Positions 15,851 to 25,413 are shown, numbered from the stretch's first letter. The stretch: 64,000 bases of DNA from Treponema sp. Marseille-Q3903 (GCF_014334335.1 NZ_JACSEU010000001.1:186001-250000); one strand, 5' to 3'. A program made the numbers and translations. Notes: a model not told the origin generated them from the letters alone.

Positions 15851-17683
15851 TTAATCTTCTGTATCGTATACGTTTATGTGAAGGTCTTTTAACTGCTGCT
15901 GGTCAACTACACTAGGACACTCATCCATTGGAGACGCTGCAAGATTGTTTTTTGGGAATGCGATTACTTCATGAATCGATTCTTCGTGCCTCATCAACAT
16001 AATCAGGCGGTCAAGTCCCGGAGCAATCCCTCCGTGAGGCGGCGCACCGAACTTAAATGCCTGAACGAGAAACCCGAACGCTTTTTCTGCGCGTTCGTTG
16101 CTATAACCTACAATTTTAAAAATTCTCTGCTGAAGGTCGGGGTCGTTTATACGCATTGAGCCTGATGCAAGTTCATAACCGTTCAGTACTAAGTCGTACA
16201 AATCTCCTTTTACTGCGCCCGGATCTGTTTCAAGAGTGTTCCAGTATTGTTTTTGAGGCAACGTAAACATGTGATGTTCTGTTTCCCAACCTTGAGTTTC
16301 TTCATTGAATGCAAAATATGGAAAATCTATAATCCATGCAAAATGGAATTCGTCTTCTGGATTATAGAGATTCAAATCTTTTCCAAGCTGTTTGCGGACA
16401 GCCCCGAGCGCTGTACATGCGAGCTGCCAATTTTCATCGCTTACAAACAGCAGAAGATCGTTTTTTTCTGCACCGAGTTTGGAACAAATTTCAGCTTCTT
16501 TTCCTGCATAAAACTTAGAGATTCCCCCTTCGAAAACGCCTTGTGCATCTACTTTCATCCATGCAAGCCCTTTCGCTTTATAAGTTTTTGCAACAGCTTC
16601 CAAAGCTTCAATATGTTTTCTTGAATATTTATCTGCAACATTCTTTACGACAAGAGCTTTTAATCCGCTTCTTTTATGACGCTGAACTTCTCTTCCCGGA
16701 GCAGATGCCCCTGATTTAAATGCATTAAAGTCTGCAAGGCTTGCCATGAAAGAGGCATCTTGTATCTTCATATCAAACCTGAGGTCGGGTTTATCACTTC
16801 CATAAAAATCAAAAGCGTCTTCCCAAGAAATTCGGTCAAATTTAGCAGGCAATTCGTAGTCGAGTGTCTTTTTAAATATGTGTTGCATCATTCCTTCAGT
16901 CGTAGAAAGAACTTCTTCACGGTTTGTAAAACTCATTTCCATATCAATCTGAGTGAATTCAGGCTGTCTGTCTCCGCGTGCATCTTCATCACGATAACAG
17001 CGCGCTATCTGGAAATATTTATCAAATCCAGATACCATCAAAAGCTGTTTATAAAGCTGCGGACTCTGCGGTAAAGAATAAAATTTTCCGGGATGAACAC
17101 GAGAAGGAACTAGATAGTCTCGAGCTCCCTCCGGCGTTGATTTTATAAATGTTGGAGTTTCAATTTCCAAAAAGCCTTTTGATGTCAAATACTCACGAGT
17201 TGCAAACGTAACTTGAGAACGCAAAATAATATTCTGCTGCATAGGATCGCGGCGCAAATCAAGATAACGATATTTCAGCCGCAAATCTTCATTTGGAATC
17301 ACGAGAGTTCCGTCTTTTTGTCGTACTTCTTCTATTGAGAATGGCAAATCCTGTGAAACTGTGAAAATCTCGATATCTGTCGCTTCAACTTCGATTTCAC
17401 CTGTAGCCATTTCTTTATTAATATCTTTTTCAGCACGGGCAGCAACGACGCCTTCCACAGCGATACAATATTCGCTTTTAAGGCTCGATGCAATTTTTTT
17501 AATATTATCGCCGGCATTGTCTCCAACCATCACCTGTGTGATGCCGTAACGGTCCCGCAGACGAATAAATACAAGCCCCCCAAGATTACGAGTGCGGCTC
17601 ACCCATCCATTTAATACAACCTTTTTACCAACGTCAGCTTTAGTCAGCTCTCCGCAGGTAACTGTTCTCTTTGAATTTTCCAT
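15851..17683 (-). CDS. aspS: Aspartyl-tRNA synthetase
   Basis: A 610-residue class II synthetase of bacterial type. The N-terminal OB fold (VVLNGWVSRTRNLGGLVFIRLRDRYGITQV) is followed by the catalytic core with FLEIETPTFIKSTPEGARDYLVPSR, QSPQLYKQLLMVSGFDKYFQIARCYRDEDARGDRQPEFTQIDMEMSF (motif 2) and GGIAPGLDRLIMLM (motif 3), and the bacterial GAD insertion domain. It charges tRNA-Asp or, in organisms with GatCAB, also tRNA-Asn. It has no ribosome-binding site. A TTGTAC-17-TAAAAT promoter ends 9 nt before the ATG. Confidence 0.97.
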   Translation of the reverse strand: MENSKRTVTCGELTKADVGKKVVLNGWVSRTRNLGGLVFIRLRDRYGITQVMVGDNAGDNIKKIASSLKSEYCIAVEGVVAARAEKDINKEMATGEIEVEATDIEIFTVSQDLPFSIEEVRQKDGTLVIPNEDLRLKYRYLDLRRDPMQQNIILRSQVTFATREYLTSKGFLEIETPTFIKSTPEGARDYLVPSRVHPGKFYSLPQSPQLYKQLLMVSGFDKYFQIARCYRDEDARGDRQPEFTQIDMEMSFTNREEVLSTTEGMMQHIFKKTLDYELPAKFDRISWEDAFDFYGSDKPDLRFDMKIQDASFMASLADFNAFKSGASAPGREVQRHKRSGLKALVVKNVADKYSRKHIEALEAVAKTYKAKGLAWMKVDAQGVFEGGISKFYAGKEAEICSKLGAEKNDLLLFVSDENWQLACTALGAVRKQLGKDLNLYNPEDEFHFAWIIDFPYFAFNEETQGWETEHHMFTLPQKQYWNTLETDPGAVKGDLYDLVLNGYELASGSMRINDPDLQQRIFKIVGYSNERAEKAFGFLVQAFKFGAPPHGGIAPGLDRLIMLMRHEESIHEVIAFPKNNLAASPMDECPSVVDQQQLKDLHINVYDTED

Positions 17684-17692
17684 AGTGATATT

Positions 17693-17721
17693 ATTTTAGT
17701 GATATGATGAAACTTGTACAA
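17693..17721 (-). promoter_or_regulatory. Promoter of aspS, leaderless type
   Basis: Minus strand TTGTAC, 17-nt spacer, TAAAAT. The predicted +1 at 17686 leaves a 3-nt leader before the aspS ATG at 17683, too short for a T-box or ribosome-binding site. Confidence 0.6.
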
Positions 17722-17788
17722 TTGGCGTAATAAAAAGAGCATCGCTATGTCGCATCCAGCAAGAAATTAATTCATGAGCTGCGTCAAT

Positions 17789-17818
17789 AATATGTATCCA
17801 TCACTGTGAATACATATT
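17789..17818. repeat. Inverted repeat between the PAQR-like gene and aspS
   Basis: AATATGTAT (17789-17797) and ATACATATT (17810-17818) are perfect 9-bp arms around a 12-nt loop. A wider pair, GGCGTAA near 17724 and TTACGCC near 17834, encloses it. No T-run follows on either strand within a few bases. The 17684-17851 interval has no gene that I can see. Confidence 0.5.
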
Positions 17819-17851
17819 AAAAACAAAGCCTTATCTTACGCCATTTTCACT

Positions 17852-18754
17852 TTACATCGAAATAAAGAAAAGAGAGAAGAAAATATAAACGCTTGCAAAC
17901 AACATCAAGATGTTGCTTATCAAGTGCATGTATTTTACTTTTTTAAGATTATAGAACACAATTCCCAGAAGATAAAAAACAGCACCCAAAATCAGCATAC
18001 TCAAGCTTCGCACAGAAAGCGCATTGTACAGATGTCGCACTGCCAAAAATCCAGAGAATCCAGAAATTGAATACAATACAACGTTTAATTTTGCGAACCG
18101 GTTTCCCGAAATTGCATAAAACATAATTCCCACAAAGACAATTCCCCAAACGATTCCAAACAAAATCCAGCCGAAAAGCCCTTGTATTTTTGTGATTGTA
18201 TAGACGCTGTAGCCAAATCCGATGATTAAAAATGCCCAGATATGAGAAAGTCTTTTAAAAACTTCTTTTGCTGTAAAATTTGGAATCGCATGATGTAACA
18301 ATGAAAAAAGATACATCAAAATCATCGCTGCGCCAAACAAAGAGTAGAACACAATCGTGATATTTATATATTCATGAAGTTTTGAAACAGCAATAGTATC
18401 TAAGATAGCAGTTGCCGCAATAAACAATGCAACTCCAATCCCCTGAACAATTGAACTTCCAATCTCTTCGCTTAAAGTCAGATGACGTTCTTTTTTAGAA
18501 TCTTCAATGCGGCGTTTCTCGGCAGCAATGCGTTTTTCGGCAAGTCGTTTAGCCCGTTCGTTTTTAGCATAATCTGAAGCCGCATACTTTGCCTTGAGGC
18601 GTTCCGGATCTTCAGCGTATTGCAGATTGACCTCTCGGACAGCATTTTCATAATCGTTTTTAAGCTGCTTAATGCGCACTCTCTTCTTTTTTTTCAAAGA
18701 TTTTAATGTTGATCTGCGCACTGCTTTTTCAGCGATTTCATCCTGTCTAGACAT
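17852..18754 (-). CDS. Hemolysin III/PAQR-like membrane protein with charged N-terminal extension
   Basis: A 300-residue protein: residues 1-95 are highly charged (Lys/Arg/Glu-rich, probably coiled coil), and residues about 100-300 carry seven hydrophobic segments. The membrane part follows the HlyIII/PAQR plan: YLFSLLHHA corresponds to S-x-x-YH, KRLSHIWAFLIIGFGYSVY to the usual DHxxI block, and the last segment begins KKVKYMHLISNILM. The normal Asp of DH is Ser here and the final GHxxH is reduced to one His, so metal-dependent hydrolase activity is doubtful. AGAGG ribosome-binding site. The family call is moderate. Confidence 0.6.
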   Translation of the reverse strand: MSRQDEIAEKAVRRSTLKSLKKKKRVRIKQLKNDYENAVREVNLQYAEDPERLKAKYAASDYAKNERAKRLAEKRIAAEKRRIEDSKKERHLTLSEEIGSSIVQGIGVALFIAATAILDTIAVSKLHEYINITIVFYSLFGAAMILMYLFSLLHHAIPNFTAKEVFKRLSHIWAFLIIGFGYSVYTITKIQGLFGWILFGIVWGIVFVGIMFYAISGNRFAKLNVVLYSISGFSGFLAVRHLYNALSVRSLSMLILGAVFYLLGIVFYNLKKVKYMHLISNILMLFASVYIFFSLFFISM

Positions 18755-18777
18755 ATGTAACCTCTTAATTTTTGTTT

Positions 18778-18807
18778 AATATACTACACAATGACATTAT
18801 TTGTCAA
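18778..18807 (-). promoter_or_regulatory. Promoter of the PAQR-like gene
   Basis: Minus strand TTGACA, 18-nt spacer, TATATT. The -35 overlaps the 3' end of the upstream methyltransferase gene. The leader of about 17 nt includes an AGAGG ribosome-binding site. Confidence 0.6.
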
Positions 18808-19586
18808 TTTTGTCGACGATACAATTCGTAAAGAAAAATGCCTGCCGCAACAGAAACGTTAAGGCTGTCAATTTTTCCGCATGTTGGAATTGAAACAATA
18901 GAATCACATTTTTTTGCAAGCAACTGAGATATGCCCGTCCCTTCGCTTCCCATTATTATGCAAGTTTTTTCTGGAAACTCTATTTTCCCAAGAGATTCTC
19001 CGCCGGCATCTGCCCCGTAAATCCAAAATCCGGAATCTTTAAGGCGTTCAACAGCCCTGACAAGGTTGTTTACAACAGAGAGCGGAACCCAAGCGCTCGA
19101 ACCGGCACTCGTGCGACCGATAACTTCGTTTCCTGCGATATCGCTTACACTGTTGTGCTCAGGGACAACTACAAGGCTTACCCCGAATTGGTCACAGCTG
19201 CGGATGATTGCACCAATGTTGTGCGGATCTGTTATGCAATCAAGGACGACAACTGTCTGTCGCCCTTTTTGATTAGAAAAAATCCGCAAAATCTGATCAA
19301 AATCTACAATATTTGAAGTTTTTGCATCATCTTTGCTAAGTTCAACAGTCATCACAATTCCGCGATGGTCTCGCAGAGGCTCTTCAAGAGAAGAGACAAG
19401 TTGATTGAGCTTTTTATCATCAACTTGTTCAAAAAGGATATGGGCTTTTCCTGCTTCTGCAAGAATTTTTTTTACTCTTGGACCCTGCTTGCTGAAATAA
19501 ATATGGGCGCCTTGAGAATTCTGATTAACAGAGACGGCTTTCACTTTTTCTTCGATGGAATGGAAGCCTGTTATAATTTTTGTCAT
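18804..19586 (-). CDS. rlmB: SpoU/TrmH-family 23S rRNA 2'-O-methyltransferase (RlmB-like)
   Basis: A 260-residue SPOUT methyltransferase with the L30e-like N-terminal substrate domain (about 1-85) and the three SpoU motifs: VVLDCITDPHNIGAIIRSCDQFGV, IIMGSEGTGIS and IPTCGKIDSLNVSVAAGI. The substrate domain plus catalytic domain gives the RlmB/TrmH group 3 architecture, which methylates a ribose in 23S rRNA. Which nucleotide is modified cannot be read from sequence. It lies 27 bp after the YchJ-like gene, without a good ribosome-binding site. Confidence 0.9.
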   Translation of the reverse strand: MTKIITGFHSIEEKVKAVSVNQNSQGAHIYFSKQGPRVKKILAEAGKAHILFEQVDDKKLNQLVSSLEEPLRDHRGIVMTVELSKDDAKTSNIVDFDQILRIFSNQKGRQTVVVLDCITDPHNIGAIIRSCDQFGVSLVVVPEHNSVSDIAGNEVIGRTSAGSSAWVPLSVVNNLVRAVERLKDSGFWIYGADAGGESLGKIEFPEKTCIIMGSEGTGISQLLAKKCDSIVSIPTCGKIDSLNVSVAAGIFLYELYRRQN

Positions 19587-19613
19587 TATTTATATAAACC
19601 CTCAGAACAGAAA

Positions 19614-20111
19614 TTATCGTCCGCAACACTGCTTGTATTTTTTCCCGGAGCCACATGGACACGGATCATTTCGTCCCACCTTAGCACCGACTCGTTTTAC
19701 AGTTGTCGGAATGACATTGCCTGCAACGTATTTCCAGTCACCGTCAATATTTCTGAACAAAGAAATTTCGTGATGAATATCGTGCATATTGTGCAGAGTG
19801 TAATCGACTTTAAATTCTACAACAGCTTCGTTTTCTTTTTCACCCTTTTCAGTGCGCAAAATCGTAAGCCCATTCCACGTAGCCTGTTTTGACCAGTCTT
19901 CTGTCGCCTTACGATCAACTTCACCTATTCCTTCTCCTTCTTCACAAGAATTAATGATGTAATCAATCTCGTGCTTTACATAAGAAGAGTAACGTGCACG
20001 CATACAAGCTTCTGCGGTTGGAGCTTTCACAGTTCCCTTAATAATCGGTTCACAGCATTCACTGTATTTTTTCCCTGAACCACAAGGACATAAATCGTTA
20101 TTTATACTCAT
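19614..20111 (-). CDS. YchJ-family protein with two SEC-C zinc-binding motifs
   Basis: A 165-residue protein starting with a SEC-C motif ([13 protein letters not shown], residues 8-20) and ending with a second ([13 protein letters not shown]). Between them lies the NTF2-like fold of UPF0225/YchJ, recognisable by [20 protein letters not shown]. The zinc motifs are those at the SecA C-terminus and are thought to bind ribosomes or proteins. Function is uncharacterised. It lacks a ribosome-binding site. A GTGACA-17-TAAAAT promoter ends 8 nt before the ATG. Confidence 0.88.
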   Translation of the reverse strand: MSINNDLCPCGSGKKYSECCEPIIKGTVKAPTAEACMRARYSSYVKHEIDYIINSCEEGEGIGEVDRKATEDWSKQATWNGLTILRTEKGEKENEAVVEFKVDYTLHNMHDIHHEISLFRNIDGDWKYVAGNVIPTTVKRVGAKVGRNDPCPCGSGKKYKQCCGR

Positions 20112-20119
20112 ACTTCGAT

Positions 20120-20148
20120 ATTTTAATGAATTTATACAAATATGTCAC
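20120..20148 (-). promoter_or_regulatory. Promoter of the ychJ-like gene, leaderless type
   Basis: Minus strand GTGACA, 17-nt spacer, TAAAAT. The predicted +1 is 20113, two bases before the ATG at 20111. Confidence 0.6.
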
Positions 20149-20286
20149 TTAGCGAAAGTTTTGCAGGGGCGAGAATACACGACCTTTTCAAATTAAAGCG
20201 CTGCTACGGATTTCTAAAACTGAAGTAAAGTTTCAAACAATTATCACGGCTATAACGCTTTTAATCATTTCTCCGATAATAAATCT

Positions 20287-21408
20287 ATGAAGAAAATTAT
20301 TTTTGCATCAGTTTGCTTTTTTGTTTTTGCTGCTGTTTGCCCGGCTCGTGGAAAATCAGATAAATTGGAAGAATTGCCGGAAAATACGGAACCGGGTGAA
20401 CTTCCGGTTTCTTCTGAAAATGAGGGCTTTGAAATTCCTCCGGAAGAAAAAGGAAAACATCAAGAACCCATGACCCCTTTGTATACATTCAAATCTCCGG
20501 AAGGCAACCCCGTGCGATTGCAGGAAAGCTGGGGTTATGTTATGCAATCACGTTCAAACGAATACAATCGGTCGATTCCTTTGACAGACGTGTGTTTTTT
20601 TGCAGCCGAAATAAACTGTTACGGAGAATTGGTCGGCGTTCCAAAGCGTTCAAGCCTCGACATCGGAAAAGCGCGAAGCCACCTTGTAATTGTCTGCGAA
20701 AGTAAATCGCTGACTCACTTTGTGCTTTCTCAAAAATATGATGTGCGCATGAAAATTATCAAGCAGATTGTAAAAGCGGCGGACGCTTACGACGGCGTCC
20801 AAATTGATTTTGAATTGGTCCCTGCCAGAGACAAAAAAGCCTTCATTTCGTTTTTAGCAGATTTAAGATATATGCTCGGAAAAGAAAAATGGTTCAGCGT
20901 GTGCGTCCCTGCCCGCTTTAAACTTTTACAAGAAGATGTTTACCCTTACTCTCAAATTGCAACTTACTGTGATCGCATTTTTGTCATGGCATACGATGAA
21001 CACTGGAGCAACGGAGTTCCAGGCCCTGTTGCATCAGCGGAATTCTGCAAAAAAATAGTGAACTATGCAAAACAGGCAATCCCTGAAAAAAAACTGATAA
21101 TAGGATTGCCATTTTACGGAAGAACGTGGGCAAATGAAACAACGGCAGGGGCTTGGTATTACAGCGGAGCAAACAGAATAATGACAGAACACAAAGTAAC
21201 GGAAGTGAAATACGAAGACGGCATTCCTGCATTCAAATACACGACAGAAGTAGAAGTTACAGGCTATATTAACGATGCGTATTCGGTTGTCAATCTTGCG
21301 CGAATATATGAAAACGCCGGCATAAAAAAGATGGGTTTTTGGCGAATTGGACAAGAAGATCCGTCTGTCTGGGATTGGTTTAAAGTACGAGGATTCCCCA
21401 ACAACTGA
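20287..21408 (+). CDS. Secreted glycoside hydrolase family 18-like protein
   Basis: A 373-residue protein with an N-terminal signal peptide (MKKIIFASVCFFVFAAVCPA), a Glu/Pro-rich spacer to about residue 60, then a GH18 barrel. The catalytic DGxxxDxE is complete as DGVQIDFE at 169-176, with Glu176 as the proton donor. VFVMAYDEHWS and LIIGLPFYGRTW are the following conserved strands, and KMGFWRIGQEDPSVWDW closes the barrel. It is closest in style to YaaH/YdhD-like spore cortex and peptidoglycan N-acetylglucosaminidases, so a role in peptidoglycan or chitin-like glycan cleavage is likely. GATAAT ends 6 nt before the ATG and no ribosome-binding site is seen. Confidence 0.85.
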   Translation: MKKIIFASVCFFVFAAVCPARGKSDKLEELPENTEPGELPVSSENEGFEIPPEEKGKHQEPMTPLYTFKSPEGNPVRLQESWGYVMQSRSNEYNRSIPLTDVCFFAAEINCYGELVGVPKRSSLDIGKARSHLVIVCESKSLTHFVLSQKYDVRMKIIKQIVKAADAYDGVQIDFELVPARDKKAFISFLADLRYMLGKEKWFSVCVPARFKLLQEDVYPYSQIATYCDRIFVMAYDEHWSNGVPGPVASAEFCKKIVNYAKQAIPEKKLIIGLPFYGRTWANETTAGAWYYSGANRIMTEHKVTEVKYEDGIPAFKYTTEVEVTGYINDAYSVVNLARIYENAGIKKMGFWRIGQEDPSVWDWFKVRGFPNN

Positions 21409-21565
21409 TTTTCAGCACGCTAATTCAAAGCTGAATGACTGCAACTGATTTTTTCAAATATTGCTACATGGCTTTCTTTTCACTAAAATGTTATTAAAAG
21501 TGTCTGCGGAACACAAAAAATAAGTTTGCATTCACATTTTAAACTCATTTTTTCAGGACAGAGCT

Positions 21566-22927
21566 ATGATTTTTTCACCGATCGAAATTCAAGAAACTGT
21601 AAACATGTTCATGCGTCAAAAGCTGGATATTCGCTGTATTACGATGGGAATTTCACTTCTAGACTGTGCAGATTCGGACTCTGCACGAGCTTGCAGCAAG
21701 ATTTATGACAAAATTATGAAAAAAGCTGAAAACCTCGTAAAAACCGGGCAAGAAATCGAAAAAGAATTTGGAGTTCCAATCATCAATAAACGTATTTCGG
21801 TAACTCCGATTTCTCTTGTAGCCGGAGCTAGCGAGGCAAAAAACTATGTTCCATACATCAAAATTCTAGACAGATGCGCCCACGAGCTTGGAGTAAATTT
21901 CATCGGCGGATTTTCGGCTCTTGTACAAAAAGGCATCACTCCTGCCGACAAAATTTTAATCGATTCAATTCCTGAAGGGCTTGCGTCAACACAATGCGTC
22001 TGCGCTTCTGTAAACGTTGGCTCCACAAAATCAGGCATAAACATGGATGCCGTAAAACTGATGGGCGAGACAATCGTAAAAACAGCCGAAGTTTCAAAGA
22101 ACTGCGAGGTAAACGGATGTGCAAAACTCGTAGTTTTTTGCAATGCTCCGGAAGACAACCCCTTTATGGCAGGAGCTTTCCACGGGCCTGGAGAAGGAGA
22201 CTGCGTAATCAATGTCGGAGTTTCTGGACCAGGCGTTATTCTAGCGGCCGCAAAAGAATACAAAGGACAGCCTATCAACGTGCTTGCTGACGGCATAAAA
22301 AAGATGGCATTTAAAATCACAAGGATGGGTCAGCTTGTCGGCTCGGAAGCTGCAAAGCGTCTCGGAGTAGATTTTGGTATTCTTGATCTATCCCTAGCTC
22401 CAACTCCTGCTGTTGGAGACTCCGTTGCCCGCATTTTGGAAGAAATTGGACTTGAAGGCGCTGGCGCACCCGGAACAACTGCCGCTCTCGCAATGTTGAC
22501 CGATATGGTAAAAAAAGGCGGAGTTATGGCAAGTACAAATGTCGGAGGTTTGAGCGGTGCATTTATCCCGGTTTCTGAAGACGAAGGCATGATCGAAGCT
22601 GCGACAAAAGGTTCTATCAGCCTTGAAAAACTAGAGGCGATGACAACAGTTTGCTCCGTCGGGCTCGATATGATTGCAATTCCGGGAGATACCCCTGCCG
22701 CAACAATTTCCGGGATTCTCGCCGATGAATTTGCAATTGGAATGGTAAACAATAAGACGACAGCATGCCGACTCATTCCCGCTCCCGGAAAAAAGGCCGG
22801 AGATTGGGTTGAATTCGGGGGATTACTCGGAGGATGCCCTGTTATGCCTGTCAACAAATTCAGCTGTGCAGAATTCATAAACCGCGGCGGACGGATTCCG
22901 GCTCCGATACATTCTTTCCGTAACTGA
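21566..22927 (+). CDS. UPF0210 / PFL-family protein (DUF711)
   Basis: A 453-residue protein matching the UPF0210 family in length and content: [29 protein letters not shown] at the N-terminus, [13 protein letters not shown], a Gly-rich core ([21 protein letters not shown]) and [29 protein letters not shown]. Structures show a glycyl-radical-enzyme-like barrel but no function is established. An AGGACAG ribosome-binding site precedes the ATG at 21566. The GNAT gene overlaps its stop as TGATG. The partner ACT-domain gene seen beside it in many genomes is not in this window. Confidence 0.92.
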   Translation: MIFSPIEIQETVNMFMRQKLDIRCITMGISLLDCADSDSARACSKIYDKIMKKAENLVKTGQEIEKEFGVPIINKRISVTPISLVAGASEAKNYVPYIKILDRCAHELGVNFIGGFSALVQKGITPADKILIDSIPEGLASTQCVCASVNVGSTKSGINMDAVKLMGETIVKTAEVSKNCEVNGCAKLVVFCNAPEDNPFMAGAFHGPGEGDCVINVGVSGPGVILAAAKEYKGQPINVLADGIKKMAFKITRMGQLVGSEAAKRLGVDFGILDLSLAPTPAVGDSVARILEEIGLEGAGAPGTTAALAMLTDMVKKGGVMASTNVGGLSGAFIPVSEDEGMIEAATKGSISLEKLEAMTTVCSVGLDMIAIPGDTPAATISGILADEFAIGMVNNKTTACRLIPAPGKKAGDWVEFGGLLGGCPVMPVNKFSCAEFINRGGRIPAPIHSFRN

Positions 22928-23793
22928 TGAAGATTATACATGCAGAAAAACATCATTTCCCTGCTCTCGAAAATTTCCTTAAACCGCACGAGGAAAAATG
23001 TATGTTCCTTGCGTCTAATGTGAGGCAAAAGTCAGACAAAATCCGGATAATCACAGACAATTTATCTGACGGACGCGAATTTTCAAGCACACAAATTATC
23101 GGCGTTCTTTATATCGAAAGCTCTATCTTCCACTGCATTCCAAACTTTGAAAATTTAGATAGGAAAGAACTGAGTTTGTTGCTTGGAGATGCCGTTGGCA
23201 GATGTAAAATAAAATGCGTCAGCGGAGAAAAATCAGGCACAGAATTTTTGATTGAACTTCTAAAAGAAAACATCGGAGAGCCTTATCAAATAAACAATTA
23301 CAGTCTTATGACTTGCCAATCGCCAGCTCAGCCTACCGAACCGCTTTTCAACGACGACACAATAATCCGCTGCACAGAAAATGATATCGACAATCTTTAT
23401 GATTTGCAGAAAGGTTATTTGACAGAGGAAGTTGTTCCACACTGCAAACCTCATTGTAAAAAAGTCACAGATGCTGAGGTAAAAATCATACTTAGAAAGA
23501 TACTGAAGACTCAGTTTTGCTTGGCGTTGATAAGCGATGGAACTGCAGTTGCAAAAGCGAACACAAACGCCATCGGCTGGAACTGCATTCAGATTGGCGG
23601 CGTTTACACTTCTCCTCTTTTCCGCCGAAACGGATATGCAGCTAAGCTGATTGCAAAAATCTGCCAGCGAGCCGCAAAGGTCGGAAAAAAATCAGTTCTT
23701 TTTGTGCGAGACATCAACGTTTCTGCATTTAAGCTTTACAAAACCCTAAATTTTCAAGAATCAGGGCTTTATGAGATTGCTTATTTTAATTAG
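22927..23793 (+). CDS. GNAT-family N-acetyltransferase
   Basis: A 288-residue protein whose C-terminal 150 residues form a GNAT fold. The acetyl-CoA loop is visible as IGGVYTSPLFRRNGYAAKLIAKICQRA, followed by FVRDINVSAFKLYKTLNFQESGLY. The N-terminal half is less conserved and may be a second degenerate GNAT unit. Its ATG overlaps the stop of the UPF0210 gene (TGATG), so it is translationally coupled to it. The substrate is unknown. Confidence 0.85.
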   Translation: MKIIHAEKHHFPALENFLKPHEEKCMFLASNVRQKSDKIRIITDNLSDGREFSSTQIIGVLYIESSIFHCIPNFENLDRKELSLLLGDAVGRCKIKCVSGEKSGTEFLIELLKENIGEPYQINNYSLMTCQSPAQPTEPLFNDDTIIRCTENDIDNLYDLQKGYLTEEVVPHCKPHCKKVTDAEVKIILRKILKTQFCLALISDGTAVAKANTNAIGWNCIQIGGVYTSPLFRRNGYAAKLIAKICQRAAKVGKKSVLFVRDINVSAFKLYKTLNFQESGLYEIAYFN

Positions 23794-23862
23794 CTTGATT
23801 TTTTATCACCGGAGTTTCCTGAAAATTCAACATCGCAAATCTTCGCCTGCAATCGAAAAAAA

Positions 23863-25209
23863 TCACACAAGTGCGTACTTCTGCCAACGTTTACTTTTCC
23901 ACCTTAACAGCATTACAATCCCACGTGTAGTTTCGTCAGTTCCAATTCCAATCCAAAATCCCGCAAGACCTAATCCCATCTTTAACCCAAGTATGTAACT
24001 TCCAAAAACCATGATTCCCCACATTGAAATAATTCCATACAAAACAGGAAATTTCACATCACCGGCACCTTTTAAAGCACCGACATAGATAAGATTCAGA
24101 GAGCGTCCGAATTCTATGTAAACGGAAAGAATCAAAAGCGTAGTTACCATGCTATAAACTTCTTCGATATCAGTAAACATTCTTATGACAGGGTTCTTTG
24201 CAATGTTGACAACAACAATCATAACCATTGAGCAGACTGTTGCAATAAGCTGATATTTGAAAACTTTTTTGTAAGCAACATCACTTTGGCGAGCTCCAAC
24301 GTAATATCCTGTTTTAATCTGCGTAGCCTGACCAACTGCTGAAGCAACTGAAAAAACAAATCGCACGATTGTCATTGTGTAAACTTCGGCAGAAATCGCA
24401 TTTGTTCCAAGAGTTGAAACCATAGCCATAATGACAATTTGGCTCACATTGTATGAAAGGCTCTCTCCTGCGGTCGGAACTCCTACCGAGAGAACGAGTT
24501 TGTAACTCTGCAACGGAACTTTTGTAATTCCATGTATATGAAGCTCAACATCTTTTCGGCGGCGAATAAAGAAATTAAAAAGTATGCATGAAGCAATCAT
24601 CGAGATGCCGCTTGCCCATGCAACGCCCTTTACCCCGAATACGGGAAGCCCGAACCAGCCGTAAAGAGAAAGCGCATTTCCCACTACGTTGATGAAATTC
24701 GCAACAAGAGAGACAATCATCGCTTCATTTGTATAACCGTAACTTCGTAGAATTGCACCTTGCAATAAACTGAATGCATTGAAAAAGCAGCAGATTCCGC
24801 CATAAATTATAAAATACTGCCAAGCGTATTCTCTGACAGAATCTTCAAGTTCATAGCAATTTAATAGAGGACGAGTTCCAAATATTACAGCAAAAGTCAA
24901 AACAAGAGAAATTATAGAAACCATTATTGCACTCGCTTGCGCAATGTGGTTTAATTCTTCTTTTGATTTTCCCGCCCCAATGTATTGTGCTAAAACTATT
25001 GAACAACCAGTCCCGATTACCGCAAATATGAGATTCAAAAAGAACACATATTGACTCACAAGCCCGACCGCTGCAACTGCGGCGTTGCTGTAAGAGCTGA
25101 GCATAAAAGTGTCAGCAGAAGAAACAAGGATACGAAAAAACAGTTCCATGGCGATTGGGAATGTTAGCTTTAACATTGACAATGCACCACGATTTTTTAT
25201 TTGAACCAT
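23863..25209 (-). CDS. MATE-family multidrug/cation efflux transporter
   Basis: A 448-residue membrane protein with twelve hydrophobic segments and the MATE two-bundle organisation: LTFPIAMELFFRILVSSADTFMLS in the first helix, VGLVSQYVFFLNLIFAVIGTGCSIVLAQYIGAGKSKE, and the second-half repeat LVLSVGVPTAGESLSYNVSQIVIMAMVSTLG. It would export cationic drugs or metabolites by Na+ or H+ antiport. Its ATG is preceded by an AT-rich -10-like element and no ribosome-binding site. It ends convergently with the GNAT gene. Confidence 0.92.
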   Translation of the reverse strand: MVQIKNRGALSMLKLTFPIAMELFFRILVSSADTFMLSSYSNAAVAAVGLVSQYVFFLNLIFAVIGTGCSIVLAQYIGAGKSKEELNHIAQASAIMVSIISLVLTFAVIFGTRPLLNCYELEDSVREYAWQYFIIYGGICCFFNAFSLLQGAILRSYGYTNEAMIVSLVANFINVVGNALSLYGWFGLPVFGVKGVAWASGISMIASCILFNFFIRRRKDVELHIHGITKVPLQSYKLVLSVGVPTAGESLSYNVSQIVIMAMVSTLGTNAISAEVYTMTIVRFVFSVASAVGQATQIKTGYYVGARQSDVAYKKVFKYQLIATVCSMVMIVVVNIAKNPVIRMFTDIEEVYSMVTTLLILSVYIEFGRSLNLIYVGALKGAGDVKFPVLYGIISMWGIMVFGSYILGLKMGLGLAGFWIGIGTDETTRGIVMLLRWKSKRWQKYALV

Positions 25210-25239
25210 AGCCTGATAATATAATGCTTTTAATGTGTT

Positions 25240-25413
25240 TTATAATACTCGCGACAGAATATATCCGATAAAAACTCCGAGAGGAATTATAATGACAAGC
25301 AATAAAAAACGCAGAAGATGATTCGGTTTTTTGTCATTTTTATCATCAAGTTTTACTTCATACAATGTTTTGTCATCTTCATCCTTGACTTTTATTTTTT
25401 TGTTAATTGCCAT
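25240..25413 (-). CDS. Small membrane protein of 57 residues, unknown function
   Basis: The minus-strand frame from ATG 25413 to TAA 25240 encodes 57 residues: a charged N-terminal half (MAINKKIKVKDEDDKTLYEV, then further Lys and Asp) and a single hydrophobic helix at about residues 33-57 ending ILSRVL. A GGAG ribosome-binding site lies 8 nt before the ATG, and the frame fills a gap between the MATE gene and the divergent peptidase gene. It would be a single-pass protein with a cytoplasmic charged tail. I know no family for it. Confidence 0.6.
   Translation of the reverse strand: MAINKKIKVKDEDDKTLYEVKLDDKNDKKPNHLLRFLLLVIIIPLGVFIGYILSRVL

Noticed and set aside
17684-17851. T-box leader of aspS or proS
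   Set aside because: Both genes have -10 boxes within 9 nt of the start codon, which leaves no leader RNA for a T-box.
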